Source of the DNA: Streptomyces sp. AC550_RSS872
Lineage (GTDB): Bacteria > Actinomycetota > Actinomycetes > Streptomycetales > Streptomycetaceae
Direction: 5' to 3'
NCBI RefSeq assembly: GCF_019049285.1
Contig: NZ_JAGMUL010000045.1
Coordinates: forward strand, 1-64,000
DNA: 64,000 nucleotides
Shown: one piece after another, positions 8,152 to 16,982 of the stretch
How the letters are laid out: every line of letters begins with the position of its first letter
How positions within the stretch are numbered: position 1 is the first letter of the stretch
Program-made: the position numbers and the translations under genes
Notes under the pieces: model-generated
Told to the model about the DNA's origin: nothing
Database searches by the model: none
The model's input: the letters and a program-made list of their open reading frames with translations, nothing else

Positions 8152-8977
8152 TCTGCGCGTCATCACGCTGGGTTACGCCGTACTGCGTACGGCCCTGGCC
8201 GTCCTGTGGTTGCGTGCCGCGCGATCGGACGCCGGTCGGCGGCGGACGGCGCTCCGCTCCGCCGCCGGAGTGACGGGCTGCCAGACCGGCTGGGGCGCAA
8301 TGCTCTTCCTCCCGGCCCCGGCACAACTGCCGGCCATCATCGGATTGATCGTTGCCGAGCTTTCCGTCCCGGTGTGGGCGCAGTCAGCCGGGATGACCCC
8401 GTGGCATCCGCACCACATCGCGGAACGCTACGAACTGTTCACCCTCATCGTGCTCGGTGAGTCCGTCGCAGCCGCCGCGGCGGTCCGCAGCGCCTTCGAC
8501 CGGCACCACAACGCCGGTGCGCTGTACCTGCTGGCAACGGGTGGCCTGCTCATGGTCTTCGCCATGTGGTGGCTGTACTTCGCCAGACCGGCGCACACGG
8601 TGCTCGCCACGACACACCAGGCCCATCGCAAGAGATTCACCTGGGCGTACGGCCACTACCTGATCTTCGCTTCGGCAGCCGCCGAGGGGGCGGGCCTGGC
8701 GGCGTACGCCAAGCTGATCACGCGGCGCACCGATGTCCTGTCGCCGGCAGCAGGTGTCGTGATCACCATGCCGGTGGCGATCTTCCTGATCACCGTGTGG
8801 GCCATACACGTCCGGCCGCACCAGCGGAGCGGGGTCGAACAGCTTGCGTTTCCCGCTGTCGCGGTCGCTGTGCTGGTGGCCGGTCACTCCCTGGCGCCGG
8901 CCGTAGTCGCCGGTCTGCTGGTGGCGGCCCTGCTCGTCGTGGTCACGGTGACCGACCGGACCGAGCGAGTGCGGTAG
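8150..8977 (+). pseudogene. C-terminal part of a low-temperature-requirement A (LtrA) membrane protein
   Basis: From about 8150 to the stop at 8977 the frame encodes about 275 residues of LtrA type. They include VLWLRAARSDAGRRRTALR, HHIAERYELFTLIVLGESV (the family's ERxxLFTLIVLGE signature) and several membrane helices. Normal LtrA proteins have about 370-400 residues, so the N-terminal 100 or so are missing. The preceding DNA is instead the flavoprotein fragment, in a different frame. The first usable start (TTG at 8210) would give a product lacking the first helices. I call it a deletion-fusion scar rather than a gene. Confidence 0.8.
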
Positions 8978-8992
8978 TGAGGCGGAAACACG

Positions 8993-9025
8993 GCTGCGCG
9001 GACGAAACGAGTTCGTCCGCGCAGC
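8993..9025. terminator. Bidirectional stem-loop between convergent genes
   Basis: CTGCGCGGACGAA (8994-9006) pairs perfectly with TTCGTCCGCGCAG (9012-9024) around a 5-base loop, extended by a G-C pair at 8993/9025. It sits between the LtrA remnant and the end of the converging hydrolase gene, an ideal position for a shared terminator. Confidence 0.75.
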
Positions 9026-9040
9026 TGGTGTGCCCCCTGG

Positions 9041-9757
9041 TCAGCTCGTCGCCCGTACCGCGTCGCGGATCACGTCGGCGACCTCCGTCGGCTGGGAGAC
9101 GGCGATCGCGTGCGACGCCCCCTTGATCTCGACGACGGTTGCACCGGCGCGCCTGGCACCGTACCGCTGGACCTCGGGGTTGATCGCTTCGTCCGCTCCG
9201 GCCACCAGGAGCCCAGGACGGCTTGGTCTTCCACGCGGCCGCGGCGGCCGTCTCCTCGAAGGCCGCGGCGGCCAGCGGCCGTTGGGCCACGCCAGGACCT
9301 TGGTGAGGTCGGCGGGCACGTCGGCGGCGAAGACCGACGGGAAGGCGTCGGCGTCGATGGTGACCTCGACAGCGGGGGCGCCGCCTTCGACGGGGTACGT
9401 CCACTGCTTCAGGCTGCTCACCAGCGGGGCGGTGGGGAAGCGGCCCTGCAACTCGCCGAGGCTCTCGCCCTCCTCGAGAACGGCCGCCACGTAGACCAGC
9501 CCGACGACGTTCTCGGTGGTGCCGGCCACGGTGATCAGCGCCCCGCCGTAGGAATGTCCGACCAGGATGACGGGGCCGTCGATCTGAGACGCCACGGACG
9601 CGATGTACGTCGCGTCGGCGGCCAGTCCGCGCAGCGGGTTGGGCGGCGCGATCACCGGGATGCCGTGACTGTGCAGTTCCGCGATGACCCCGATCCAGCC
9701 GGCCGAGTCGGCAAACGCGCCGTGGACGAGGACGACCGTGGGGGTGGAGGTGGTCAT
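9041..9757 (-). CDS. Alpha/beta hydrolase (EstC-like) with compensating frameshifts
   Basis: This 238-residue hydrolase starts at the ATG at 9757 (AGGAGA upstream). It has TVVLVHGAFADSAGW as the oxyanion region, GHSYGG with the nucleophilic Ser69, and SHAIAVSQP with the likely catalytic His. Between about 9230 and 9290 the translated frame gives an Arg/Pro-rich nonsense stretch. The neighbouring frame reads VAQRPLAAAAFEETA...KTKPSWA, exactly what the paralogue at 38290-39015 has in that place. A one-base loss near 9290 followed by a one-base gain near 9230 explains this. The product is therefore full length but with about 20 scrambled residues in the cap region. This could be real decay or sequence error. 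Confidence 0.75.
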   Translation of the reverse strand: MTTSTPTVVLVHGAFADSAGWIGVIAELHSHGIPVIAPPNPLRGLAADATYIASVASQIDGPVILVGHSYGGALITVAGTTENVVGLVYVAAVLEEGESLGELQGRFPTAPLVSSLKQWTYPVEGGAPAVEVTIDADAFPSVFAADVPADLTKVLAWPNGRWPPRPSRRRPPRPRGRPSRPGLLVAGADEAINPEVQRYGARRAGATVVEIKGASHAIAVSQPTEVADVIRDAVRATS

Positions 9758-9777
9758 GGCGGTGTCTCCTCTCGCTG

Positions 9778-10747
9778 TCAGGCGGTGTGCAGGGCGGTAC
9801 GCAGGGTGCCGGCTGCGAGCGTGATGGCGGCCTCGGCGGCGTGGGTCTCGCGCAGGACGTTGAGCATCACGAAGTCGTGGATGATGCCCTGGAAGCGCAC
9901 CGCGGTGACCGGGACACCGGCCGCGCGCAGCTTGTTGGCGTACGCCTCGCCCTCGTCGCGCAGCACGTCGGCCTCGCCGGTGATGACCAGGGCCGGCGGC
10001 AACCAGGCGAGTTGCCCGGTCGTGGCCCGCGGCGGGGAGGCGGTGATCTGGGCGCGTTCGGCCTCGTCGGTCGTGTACTGATCCCAGAACCACTGCATGC
10101 CGTCGCAGCGCAGGAAGTAACCGGTGGCGAACTGGTGATACGAGCCGGTGTCGAAGCTCGCGTCGGTGACCGGGTAGAACAGCACCTGCTGGACCAGGGG
10201 GACATCGCCGCGCTGCTTGGCCGTCAGTGTCAGCGCGGCGCTCATGTTGCCGCCGACCGAGTCCCCGGCCACGGCCAGCCGGGAGCCGTCCAGGTCCTTG
10301 GTCGCGCCCTGCTCGACGATCCACTTGGCGACCGCGTAGTTCTGCTCGATGGCGACCGGGTAGCGGGCCTCGGGCGACAGGTCGTACTCGGGGAAGACCA
10401 CGGCGACACCCGCGCCGACGGCGGGTTCACGCACCAGACGGTCGTGGGTGTGGGCGTTGCCGAACACCCAGCCCGCCGTGGATGTAGAGGATCACCGGGA
10501 GGTGCCCTCGGCGCCGGCGGGCTTGACGATCCGCGCACGGACGCTGCCCGTCGGCCCGCCCGAGACGGTGATCCACTCCTCGTCGATCGCGGGCTTGGCG
10601 ATCTCGCCGGACTGCGCCTCGTCGACGGCCTTGCGCCCTTTTGCCGGGGACAGGTCGAACAGGTACGGCGGATCGGCGGTCGCCGCGGCGAAAAGCGGCT
10701 GCCGCGGGTTCCAGTACCGGCTGAAGCCGCTCGACGGCATCGGGCAT
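9778..10747 (-). pseudogene. Frame-broken alpha/beta hydrolase (Aes/HSL-type esterase)
   Basis: The gene begins at the ATG at 10747 (CAGGAGATTCAC upstream; MPDAVERLQPVLEPAAA) and ends at 9778, about 320 residues if repaired. The HSL-type features are the ILYIHGG oxyanion segment, AVAGDSVGGNMSAALT with the nucleophile, and a GIIHDFVML histidine region. Three indels break it: an extra base near 10693 after EPAAAAF, a lost base near 10496 that creates a TGA in one frame, and a gained base near 10472 within IHGG. The segments lie in alternating frames. Repaired, it reads as an esterase/lipase family protein. It ends 20 bp from the start of the next hydrolase, so the pair was an operon. Confidence 0.8.
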
Positions 10748-11199
10748 GTGAATCTCCTGAAATGTTCGTGAGGACGCCTGCCCTTCCGGCAATAAGGTTC
10801 GGATCCCGCGAAGGGCGTCCCGGAGCCGCTGTTCGCCGCGCTAAACCGCCGGGCGCGCGGTAATTGCCCACGGGCGCACTGCTCCTGTTCTCACAACGCA
10901 CGGGCGCCTTCGGGCTTCTCCCATCGCATTCAGAGCATGGACGGGCAGTGCACCGTGAGGCAAAGTCCTGTGCACTGGCGGGACATGGGGGCGGGTCTGA
11001 GGTGCCTATCGTGATGTCGAAGCAACCGCGGCCCCCCATACACAGGGCCTGCCCTCGTTATCAGGGCACGACGAGTGTCGGTGGAATTCACCCGGTTCAA
11101 TTCGAGCAAACAGGCATTCGAGCGTGTATGAATCGCCAAATCCGCCTGTAGCGGCCATGACTTGGATCGAAGCCGTTCTCCCAGAGGGGGTTTCCAGAG
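10748..11199. other. Intergenic stretch without a recognisable gene
   Basis: The 452 bases separate the broken esterase (leftward) from the amidohydrolase operon (rightward). I see no conserved frame, tRNA or strong repeat. It must carry both divergent promoters. The sequence just before 11200 contains CAGAGGGGGTTTCCAGAG, which is G-rich but not a canonical ribosome site. Confidence 0.5.
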
Positions 11200-13092
11200 A
11201 TGTCAACAATGCCCGTCGGCGGGCTGGTTCCGCATGCCATCGACGATGCCGCGGACCTCGTCGTCCGCAACGCGAAGATCCACACCGGCGACCCGGCCCG
11301 TCCCCATGCGGAGGCGCTCGCCGTCCGCGACGGCGTCATCACGGTCGTCGGTGACGACAAGGACGTGGCTCCCCACATCGGCGCGGGCACGAAGGTGGTC
11401 GACGCGCTCGGGCGACGGATGATCCCCGGCCTCAACGACGCCCACCTGCACGTGATCCGCGGGGGCCTCAACTACGTACTGGAACTGCGCTGGGACGGCG
11501 TGCGCAGCCTGCGCCAGGGCCTGGCGATGCTGCGTGAGCAGGCCGCTCGAACCCCGAAGGGCCAGTGGGTGCGGGTGGTCGGGGGCTGGTCGGCCGAGCA
11601 GTTCACCGAAGGCCGGCTGCCGACCGTCGCCGAACTGAACGCCGCCGCCCCTGACACCCCGGTGTTCGTCCTGCACCTGTACCAGTCGGCCGTGCTGAAC
11701 CGGGCGGCACTCAAGGCCGCCGGCTTCACCAAGGACACACCCGACCCCAAGGGCGGCCAGATCGTGCGGGGCCGGGACGGGGAACCGACCGGCATGCTGC
11801 TGGCCGCTCCCAGCGCCCTCATCCTCTACTCGACCCTGGCCAAGGCGCCGACCCTGGAGAGCGACGAGGACAGGAAGACCTCCACGCGTCATTTCCTGCG
11901 CGAGTTGAACCGGTTCGGACTGACCTCGGCGATCGATGCCGCAGGCGGTTTCCAGAACTTCCCCGACAACTACGCCACCGTCGTCGAACTGGCCAAGGCC
12001 GGACAGTTGTCGTTGCGCATCGCCTACCATCTCTTTCCACAGACTCCCGGCCAGGAGATCGACGATCTCGCCCGCTGGATCGAAATGGCCCGCCCCGAGG
12101 ACGGGGACGAATGGCTGCGACTGAACGGCGCGGGTGAGAATCTCACCTGGGCGGCCGCCGACTTCGAGAACTTCACCCAGCCGCGTCCGGAACTCGCCCC
12201 AGAATATGAGGCGGAGTTCGAGAAGGCGGTGCGCCTGCTCATGGAGAACGGGTGGGGATTCCGGCTGCACGCCACATACGACGAGACCATCCGCCGTGAC
12301 CTCGCGGTGTTCGAGAAGCTCGCCGCGGACGGGCTCTTCCCGGCCGGGAACCGGTGGCTGTTCGACCACGCGGAGACCGTCTCGGCGGACAGCCTCGATC
12401 GTATCGCCGCGCTCGGCGGCGCGATGTCCGTGCAGAACCGCCTGTCCTTCCAGGGCGAGGCGTTTCTGCGGCGCTACGGCCCCGGCGCCGCGGCGGACGC
12501 CCCGCCGATCCGGGCCATGCTGGACCGCGGCCTGACCGTGGGCGCCGGCACCGACGCCACCCGGGTCTCCACCTACAACCCGTGGGTCGCCCTGCACTGG
12601 CTCGTCAGCGGCCGCACGGTCGGCGATCTGGCGCTGCGCCCGCCGTCGAACCGCGTCGACCGGCAGACGGCGCTGGCGATGTTCACCCGCGCCGGCGCCG
12701 CGCTGACCGGCGAGGACGAGGTCAAGGGCGTACTGCGGCCGGGATGTTACGCGGACCTGGCGGTCCTGTCCGAGGACTACTTCGCTGTGCCCGAGCCGGA
12801 CATCGCACACATCGAGTCGCTGCTGACGGTGACCGGCGGCCGTATCGTCTACGCCGCCGCCGAATACGAGGGCCTCGACGAGGAGCTTCCCCCCGTCAGC
12901 CCGGGCTGGAGCCCGGTGGCGCACTTCGGCGGCTACCAGGCATCCCGGCGGGCGGCCCTTCCAGGCGCCCGCCAGGCGGAGTTGCTCGGCCAGGCCATCG
13001 CCGAGTCGGAGCAGCACCGCCAGTGGCGCATCGCGCGCGGTCTCACCCCCGAGGCCACGAGCACGCCCTTCGATCCCTGCTTCGACCTCTGA
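11200..13092 (+). CDS. Amidohydrolase, YtcJ-like (metal-dependent hydrolase superfamily)
   Basis: This 630-residue protein starts ADLVVRNAKIHTGD and has GLNDAHLHVIRGG, the metal-binding H-x-H of the amidohydrolase barrel (about residues 77-82). Further metal and catalytic positions appear in GWGFRLHATYDETI, RWLFDHAETV and VGAGTDATRVS (terminal Asp). Its length is somewhat above the usual 540-580 of YtcJ/'exoenzyme regulatory protein AepA-like' members because of a C-terminal tail of about 60 residues. Members hydrolyse N-substituted amides or cyclic amides; the substrate here is unknown. It is the first gene of a co-directional run with a YcaC-like hydrolase, so a two-step amide degradation is plausible. 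Confidence 0.88.
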   Translation: MSTMPVGGLVPHAIDDAADLVVRNAKIHTGDPARPHAEALAVRDGVITVVGDDKDVAPHIGAGTKVVDALGRRMIPGLNDAHLHVIRGGLNYVLELRWDGVRSLRQGLAMLREQAARTPKGQWVRVVGGWSAEQFTEGRLPTVAELNAAAPDTPVFVLHLYQSAVLNRAALKAAGFTKDTPDPKGGQIVRGRDGEPTGMLLAAPSALILYSTLAKAPTLESDEDRKTSTRHFLRELNRFGLTSAIDAAGGFQNFPDNYATVVELAKAGQLSLRIAYHLFPQTPGQEIDDLARWIEMARPEDGDEWLRLNGAGENLTWAAADFENFTQPRPELAPEYEAEFEKAVRLLMENGWGFRLHATYDETIRRDLAVFEKLAADGLFPAGNRWLFDHAETVSADSLDRIAALGGAMSVQNRLSFQGEAFLRRYGPGAAADAPPIRAMLDRGLTVGAGTDATRVSTYNPWVALHWLVSGRTVGDLALRPPSNRVDRQTALAMFTRAGAALTGEDEVKGVLRPGCYADLAVLSEDYFAVPEPDIAHIESLLTVTGGRIVYAAAEYEGLDEELPPVSPGWSPVAHFGGYQASRRAALPGARQAELLGQAIAESEQHRQWRIARGLTPEATSTPFDPCFDL

Positions 13093-13219
13093 ACTCCCGG
13101 AAGGGGCCTGGCCCTTGAGCCGCCCCTTCCGGGACACCCACCAGCTCCGTCCAACCGGACGGTTTTTCCCACGGCGCGGACAGCTGTCCGCGCCACCAGT
13201 TACCGAGAAAGGCACACTC

Positions 13220-13882
13220 ATGGTCAACATCTCCGAGGTCACCGCCGCCCCCAGCCCCGACCTGCTCACTCCGGACAACTGCGCGGTGCTGTTCATCGAC
13301 CACCAGCCGCAGATGTTCTTCGGCACCGGCAGCGGTGACCGCACCGCCATCATCAACTCCACCGTGGGCCTGGCGAAGTCCGCCAAGGCGTTCGACGTCC
13401 CGGTCGTCCTGAGCACCGTGGCCGCCGAATCGTTCTCCGGCCCGATCATGCCGCAGCTGGCGGACGTCTTCCCCGACCAGAAGATCATCGACCGCACCAC
13501 GATGAACGCCTGGGAGGACGTGAACTTCGTCGAGGCCGTCAAGGCCACCGGCCGCAAGAAGCTCGTCATCGCCGGTCTGTGGACCGAGGTCTGTGTCGTC
13601 CTGCCCGTGCTCTCGGCCATCGCCCAGGGCTACGAGGTCTACGTGGTCACCGACGCGTCCGGCGGTGTCAGCCCGCAGGCCCACGAGCACGCGATCCAGC
13701 GCATGGTCCAGGCCGGGGCGGTCCCGGTGACCTGGGTGCAGGTGCTCCTGGAGCTCCAGCGCGACTGGGCCCGCACCGAGACGTACGCCGCCGTGGGCGA
13801 CGTGGTCAAGGAGCACGGTGGTACCTACGGCCTCGGGATGGTCTACGCGCAGGCCATCATCGGCGCGCACGCCGCCGGCTGA
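13220..13882 (+). CDS. Isochorismatase-superfamily hydrolase, YcaC-like
   Basis: This 220-residue protein begins MVNISEVTAA at 13220, after GAGAAAGGCAC. The cysteine-hydrolase triad is recognisable: Asp in VLFIDHQPQM, a basic/Asn region in RTTMNAW, and the nucleophilic Cys in AGLWTEVCV. This arrangement is that of YcaC and related octameric hydrolases of unknown physiological substrate. It lies 127 bp after the amidohydrolase, the most common partner arrangement in actinobacteria. An in-frame upstream start at 13115 has no ribosome site or conservation. Confidence 0.9.
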   Translation: MVNISEVTAAPSPDLLTPDNCAVLFIDHQPQMFFGTGSGDRTAIINSTVGLAKSAKAFDVPVVLSTVAAESFSGPIMPQLADVFPDQKIIDRTTMNAWEDVNFVEAVKATGRKKLVIAGLWTEVCVVLPVLSAIAQGYEVYVVTDASGGVSPQAHEHAIQRMVQAGAVPVTWVQVLLELQRDWARTETYAAVGDVVKEHGGTYGLGMVYAQAIIGAHAAG

Positions 13883-13922
13883 TCCCCGCGCCGGAACAAG
13901 AACGCCAGGAACAGGCAGGAAC

Positions 13923-14450
13923 ATGATGGACGCTGGACTGTTGGTCCTCCGGCTGGTGGTGGGGTTGCTCATCGCGGGGCACGGGGTGCAGAAGGTGAGC
14001 TTCCGGCTCGGAGGCAACGGATTGGCGGGCGGTACCGAGGAGTTCCGCCGTGACGGCTTCCGCGGCGGTCGGCTGACCGCCCTCGCCGCGGGAGCCAGTC
14101 AGATCGGTTCCGGCCTGTTCCTGGTGCTCGGCCTGCTCACGCCCCTGGCGGCGATGGCCGCCATGGGCGTGATGACGGTCGCGGGCACCGTGAAACGGCC
14201 CCAAGGGCTGTGGGTCCAGAACGACGGCTACGAATACCCCCTCGTCCTCGTCGTCGTCTCCGCCGCACTGGCCCTCACCGGGGCCGGGCGGTGGTCCGTG
14301 GACCACGCGCTGGGGGTCACCCCCTGGCCGGTGTGGGTCGCCCTCAGCGCGATTGTGATCGGGCCGGCCAGCGCACTGCTCACCCGCATGGTGCTGCACC
14401 GGCCGCCCGCCGCAACGGAAGGGACGCGGTATGCGCAGGCTGCTGAGTGA
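13923..14450 (+). CDS. DoxX-family membrane protein
   Basis: This 175-residue protein has four hydrophobic segments. LLVLRLVVGLLIAGHGVQK, with the conserved His-Gly in the first helix, is diagnostic of DoxX, and LFLVLGLLTPLAA marks the second. DoxX proteins are linked to thiosulfate:quinone oxidoreduction and redox homeostasis in some bacteria, but most are uncharacterised. Two adjacent ATGs (13923, 13926) follow GGAACAGGCAGGAAC. It lies 40 bp after the YcaC-like gene and its end overlaps the next gene by 20 bp, so it is operonic. Confidence 0.85.
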   Translation: MMDAGLLVLRLVVGLLIAGHGVQKVSFRLGGNGLAGGTEEFRRDGFRGGRLTALAAGASQIGSGLFLVLGLLTPLAAMAAMGVMTVAGTVKRPQGLWVQNDGYEYPLVLVVVSAALALTGAGRWSVDHALGVTPWPVWVALSAIVIGPASALLTRMVLHRPPAATEGTRYAQAAE

Positions 14451-15168
14451 CGCGTTCCGCACCCTGGTACCGCGCGGAGAGGAACGTCATGGTCCGCTGC
14501 CTCCCCTGATGTTGATCCTGACGGTGGCCACCGGTCTGGTCGACGCCGTGAGCTATCTGGCGCTCGGGCACGTCTTCGTCGCCAACATGACAGGCAACGT
14601 GGTCTTCCTCGGGTTCGCCCTGGCGGGCGACGAGAGTCTGTCCGCGCTCGCGTCCGTCGTCGCGATGGGCTCGTTCCTCCTCGGTGCGCTCGTAGGGGGC
14701 AGGCTCGGCACGCGGTTCGCCCTGCACCACGGGCACCTGCTGCGCACGTCGACGGCCGTGCAGACGATCCTGGTCGCGGTCACCGTGGTGGTCGCCGCCG
14801 TATCGGACGGCCGGGTCACCCCCGGCGTCCAGTACACCCTGATCGTTTTCCTGGGACTCGCCATGGGCCTACAGAACGCGGTCGCCCGACGCCTGGGCGT
14901 TCCGGACCTCACCACGACGGTCCTGACCCTGACCCTGACGGGCCTGGCAGCGGACTCCACCCCGGCCGGCGGCGAGGCGCCACGCCCCGGCCGCCGGATC
15001 CTCTCCGTGCTCGCCATGTTCCTCGGCGCCCTCGTCGGAGCGCAGCTCGTCCTGCATGGCCATCTCGCCCTCACCCTGGGCCTGACGCTGGGGCTGCTCG
15101 CGGTCACCGCCGTGATCACCCATCGTCTCTCGACCGCTGATGCCGCCTGGATCCGGCCGCGGCTCTGA
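14431..15168 (+). CDS. DUF1275 (YoaK-like) membrane protein
   Basis: This 245-residue protein has about six hydrophobic helices. The family signature ATGLVDAVSYLALGHVFVANMTGNVVFL lies near residues 33-60, followed by GLAMGLQNAVARRLGVPDLTTT. Function is unknown; the family resembles small transporters and is often next to DoxX or oxidoreductase genes. The ATG at 14431 lies within the last codons of the DoxX gene (20-bp overlap), showing translational coupling. Confidence 0.87.
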   Translation: MRRLLSDAFRTLVPRGEERHGPLPPLMLILTVATGLVDAVSYLALGHVFVANMTGNVVFLGFALAGDESLSALASVVAMGSFLLGALVGGRLGTRFALHHGHLLRTSTAVQTILVAVTVVVAAVSDGRVTPGVQYTLIVFLGLAMGLQNAVARRLGVPDLTTTVLTLTLTGLAADSTPAGGEAPRPGRRILSVLAMFLGALVGAQLVLHGHLALTLGLTLGLLAVTAVITHRLSTADAAWIRPRL

Positions 15169-15335
15169 ACAACACACCGGCCCACCGGTCGCACTGCGCC
15201 GAGGGAACACACCCTGTGCGCTGACGATCAACAACGACCGGTGGGCCGGTCCTAGTCTTCACACGGCAACAGCCACCTGGCATACGCGACATCTGCCGGA
15301 GTCAACGCGTCCGCACCCACCCCGCATGGACCATC

Positions 15336-16982
15336 ATGAGCCCCACACCCCCCTCCACACCGACACAGTCCCTCAAGCCGGATTCGGCATGGGCGCCGCT
15401 CGCGGCGCGCATCTTCCGGGCTCTGTGGATCGCCCAGTTGGTCTCCAACATCGGCAGCTGGATGCAGATGGTGGGCGCCCAATGGCTGCTGATCGGGCAC
15501 GACGCGGCAATGGTGACGCTCGTCCAGACGGCCTCCAGCCTGCCCGTCGTGCTCCTGGCCCTGCCCTCGGGAGTGGTCGCAGACCGCTACGACCGTCGCA
15601 GGGTGCTCCTGGCCGCGCAGTTGGCCATGCTCGCGGTCTCCGGCGCGCTCACCGCGCTGGCCTTCGCGGATGCGCTCACCCCGGTGCTGCTGCTGGTGCT
15701 CACGTTCCTGCTGGGATGCGGCACCGCGTTGATGGGCCCTGCCTGGCAGGCGATCCAGCCGGAGCTGGTGGAACGCCGCCAGCTCGGACAGGCCGCGGCG
15801 CTCGGCGGCGTGAACATGAATCTGGCCCGCGCCGTCGGACCGGCCGTGGGCGGAGTGGTCGTGGCAGCGGCGGGCGCGGGGTGGGTGTTCGCCTTCAACG
15901 CCGCCTCCTATCTCGGCATCGCCGCCGTACTGCTGCTCTGGCGGCCTGCCCGGACGGTCGTCCCCGCCCCCAGCGGTGAGACGCTGCTGACCGCCCTCGA
16001 CGCGGGCCGTCGCTACGTGTGGTACGCACCGGGCATCCGCCGGGTCCTCCTGCGCATGATCCTGTTCATCCCCGGTGGGGCCGCCCTGTGGGCGCTGCTG
16101 CCGCTGGTCGCGAGCCGCTCCCTGCACCTGGGCTCGGGCGGCTACGGGCTCCTCCTGGGCGCGGTCGGCGTCGGAGCGGTCGCGGGCGCCTTCGTACTGC
16201 CCCGCAGCAACCGGGTGCTCGGCGCCAACGGCACTCTGGGCAGCGGTGCCGTGGTCTTCGCGGGTGTCCTGGTCGTTATGGCCACCGTACGCGTCACGTG
16301 GCTGGTGGCGGTGGCGCTGCTGTTCGCCGGTCTGGCGTGGATCGGGGTCCTGTCCACCCTCAACGCGGCCATGCAGACGCGACTCCCGGGCTGGGTCAGG
16401 GCCCGTGGCCTCGCGGTCTATCTCCTTGTCTTCCAAGGCGGCCAGGCGCTGGTGGCGCCGCTGTGGGGAGCCCTCGCCGACCGGCTGGGGCTCGCCGTGC
16501 CCCTCCTGGCCGGCGGCGCGTTGCTGCTGGTCAGTGCCATCAGTCTGCGTCGCTGGCCACTGCACGGGGCGGAGGGCATCGATCCCTCCCCGTCCGAGCA
16601 CTGGCCGGTCCCGCCCCTGGTGTTCGAGCCCGGGCCGGCCGCCGGCCCGGTGCTGGTCTCCGTCTCCTACCGTGTCGCCCCGGGGAACGGCTCCGCCTTC
16701 AGTGACTGCATGGATCACGTCGCCCGTTCGCGGCGGCGCACCGGAGCCCTCACCTGGGGTCTGTACCAGGACGGCCAGGCTCCCGGGCACTTCATCGAGA
16801 ACTACCTCGTAGCCTCCTGGTCCGAGCATCTCGCCCAGCACAGCGACAGGCTCACCCGCACCGACCGCCGCTACGAGGAGCGGGCACGCCGTCTCCTCGT
16901 CCCGGGCACCCGGCCAGAGGTCACCCACGCGTTCGACACGTCATCGGGACCCGTCGTCCCGGAAGGAGGCGGTGCTCGGTGA
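15336..16982 (+). CDS. MFS transporter with C-terminal monooxygenase-like domain
   Basis: This 548-residue protein has an N-terminal MFS_3/EntS-like transporter of 10-12 helices (LWIAQLVSNIGSWMQMVGAQ, GVVADRYDRRRVLL as the loop 2-3 motif, and GPAWQAIQPELV). A soluble extension of about 120 residues follows: LVSVSYRVAPGNGSAF...WGLYQDGQAPGHFIENYLVASW. This tail resembles the dimeric alpha/beta barrel 'transmembrane secretion effector' or antibiotic-monooxygenase-like fold. Such fusions are known in actinobacteria, but the role of the tail is unclear. It probably exports a small molecule. The gene starts 167 bp after DUF1275, so it may have its own promoter. Its stop overlaps the pirin start by 4 bp. 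Confidence 0.87.
   Translation: MSPTPPSTPTQSLKPDSAWAPLAARIFRALWIAQLVSNIGSWMQMVGAQWLLIGHDAAMVTLVQTASSLPVVLLALPSGVVADRYDRRRVLLAAQLAMLAVSGALTALAFADALTPVLLLVLTFLLGCGTALMGPAWQAIQPELVERRQLGQAAALGGVNMNLARAVGPAVGGVVVAAAGAGWVFAFNAASYLGIAAVLLLWRPARTVVPAPSGETLLTALDAGRRYVWYAPGIRRVLLRMILFIPGGAALWALLPLVASRSLHLGSGGYGLLLGAVGVGAVAGAFVLPRSNRVLGANGTLGSGAVVFAGVLVVMATVRVTWLVAVALLFAGLAWIGVLSTLNAAMQTRLPGWVRARGLAVYLLVFQGGQALVAPLWGALADRLGLAVPLLAGGALLLVSAISLRRWPLHGAEGIDPSPSEHWPVPPLVFEPGPAAGPVLVSVSYRVAPGNGSAFSDCMDHVARSRRRTGALTWGLYQDGQAPGHFIENYLVASWSEHLAQHSDRLTRTDRRYEERARRLLVPGTRPEVTHAFDTSSGPVVPEGGGAR

Noticed and set aside
7549..8977. Functional reductase-LtrA fusion protein
   Set aside because: The two parts are in different frames and a stop codon at 8149-8151 ends the first, so no fusion is made.
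9041..9757. Programmed ribosomal frameshifting in the hydrolase
   Set aside because: The shift back occurs about 60 bases later with no slippery heptamer or pseudoknot evident; paired indels are simpler.
11203..13620. 805-residue antisense frame over the amidohydrolase
   Set aside because: It fully mirrors two genes with strong family motifs, is rich in Gly/Arg/Val, and lacks a ribosome site or domain.
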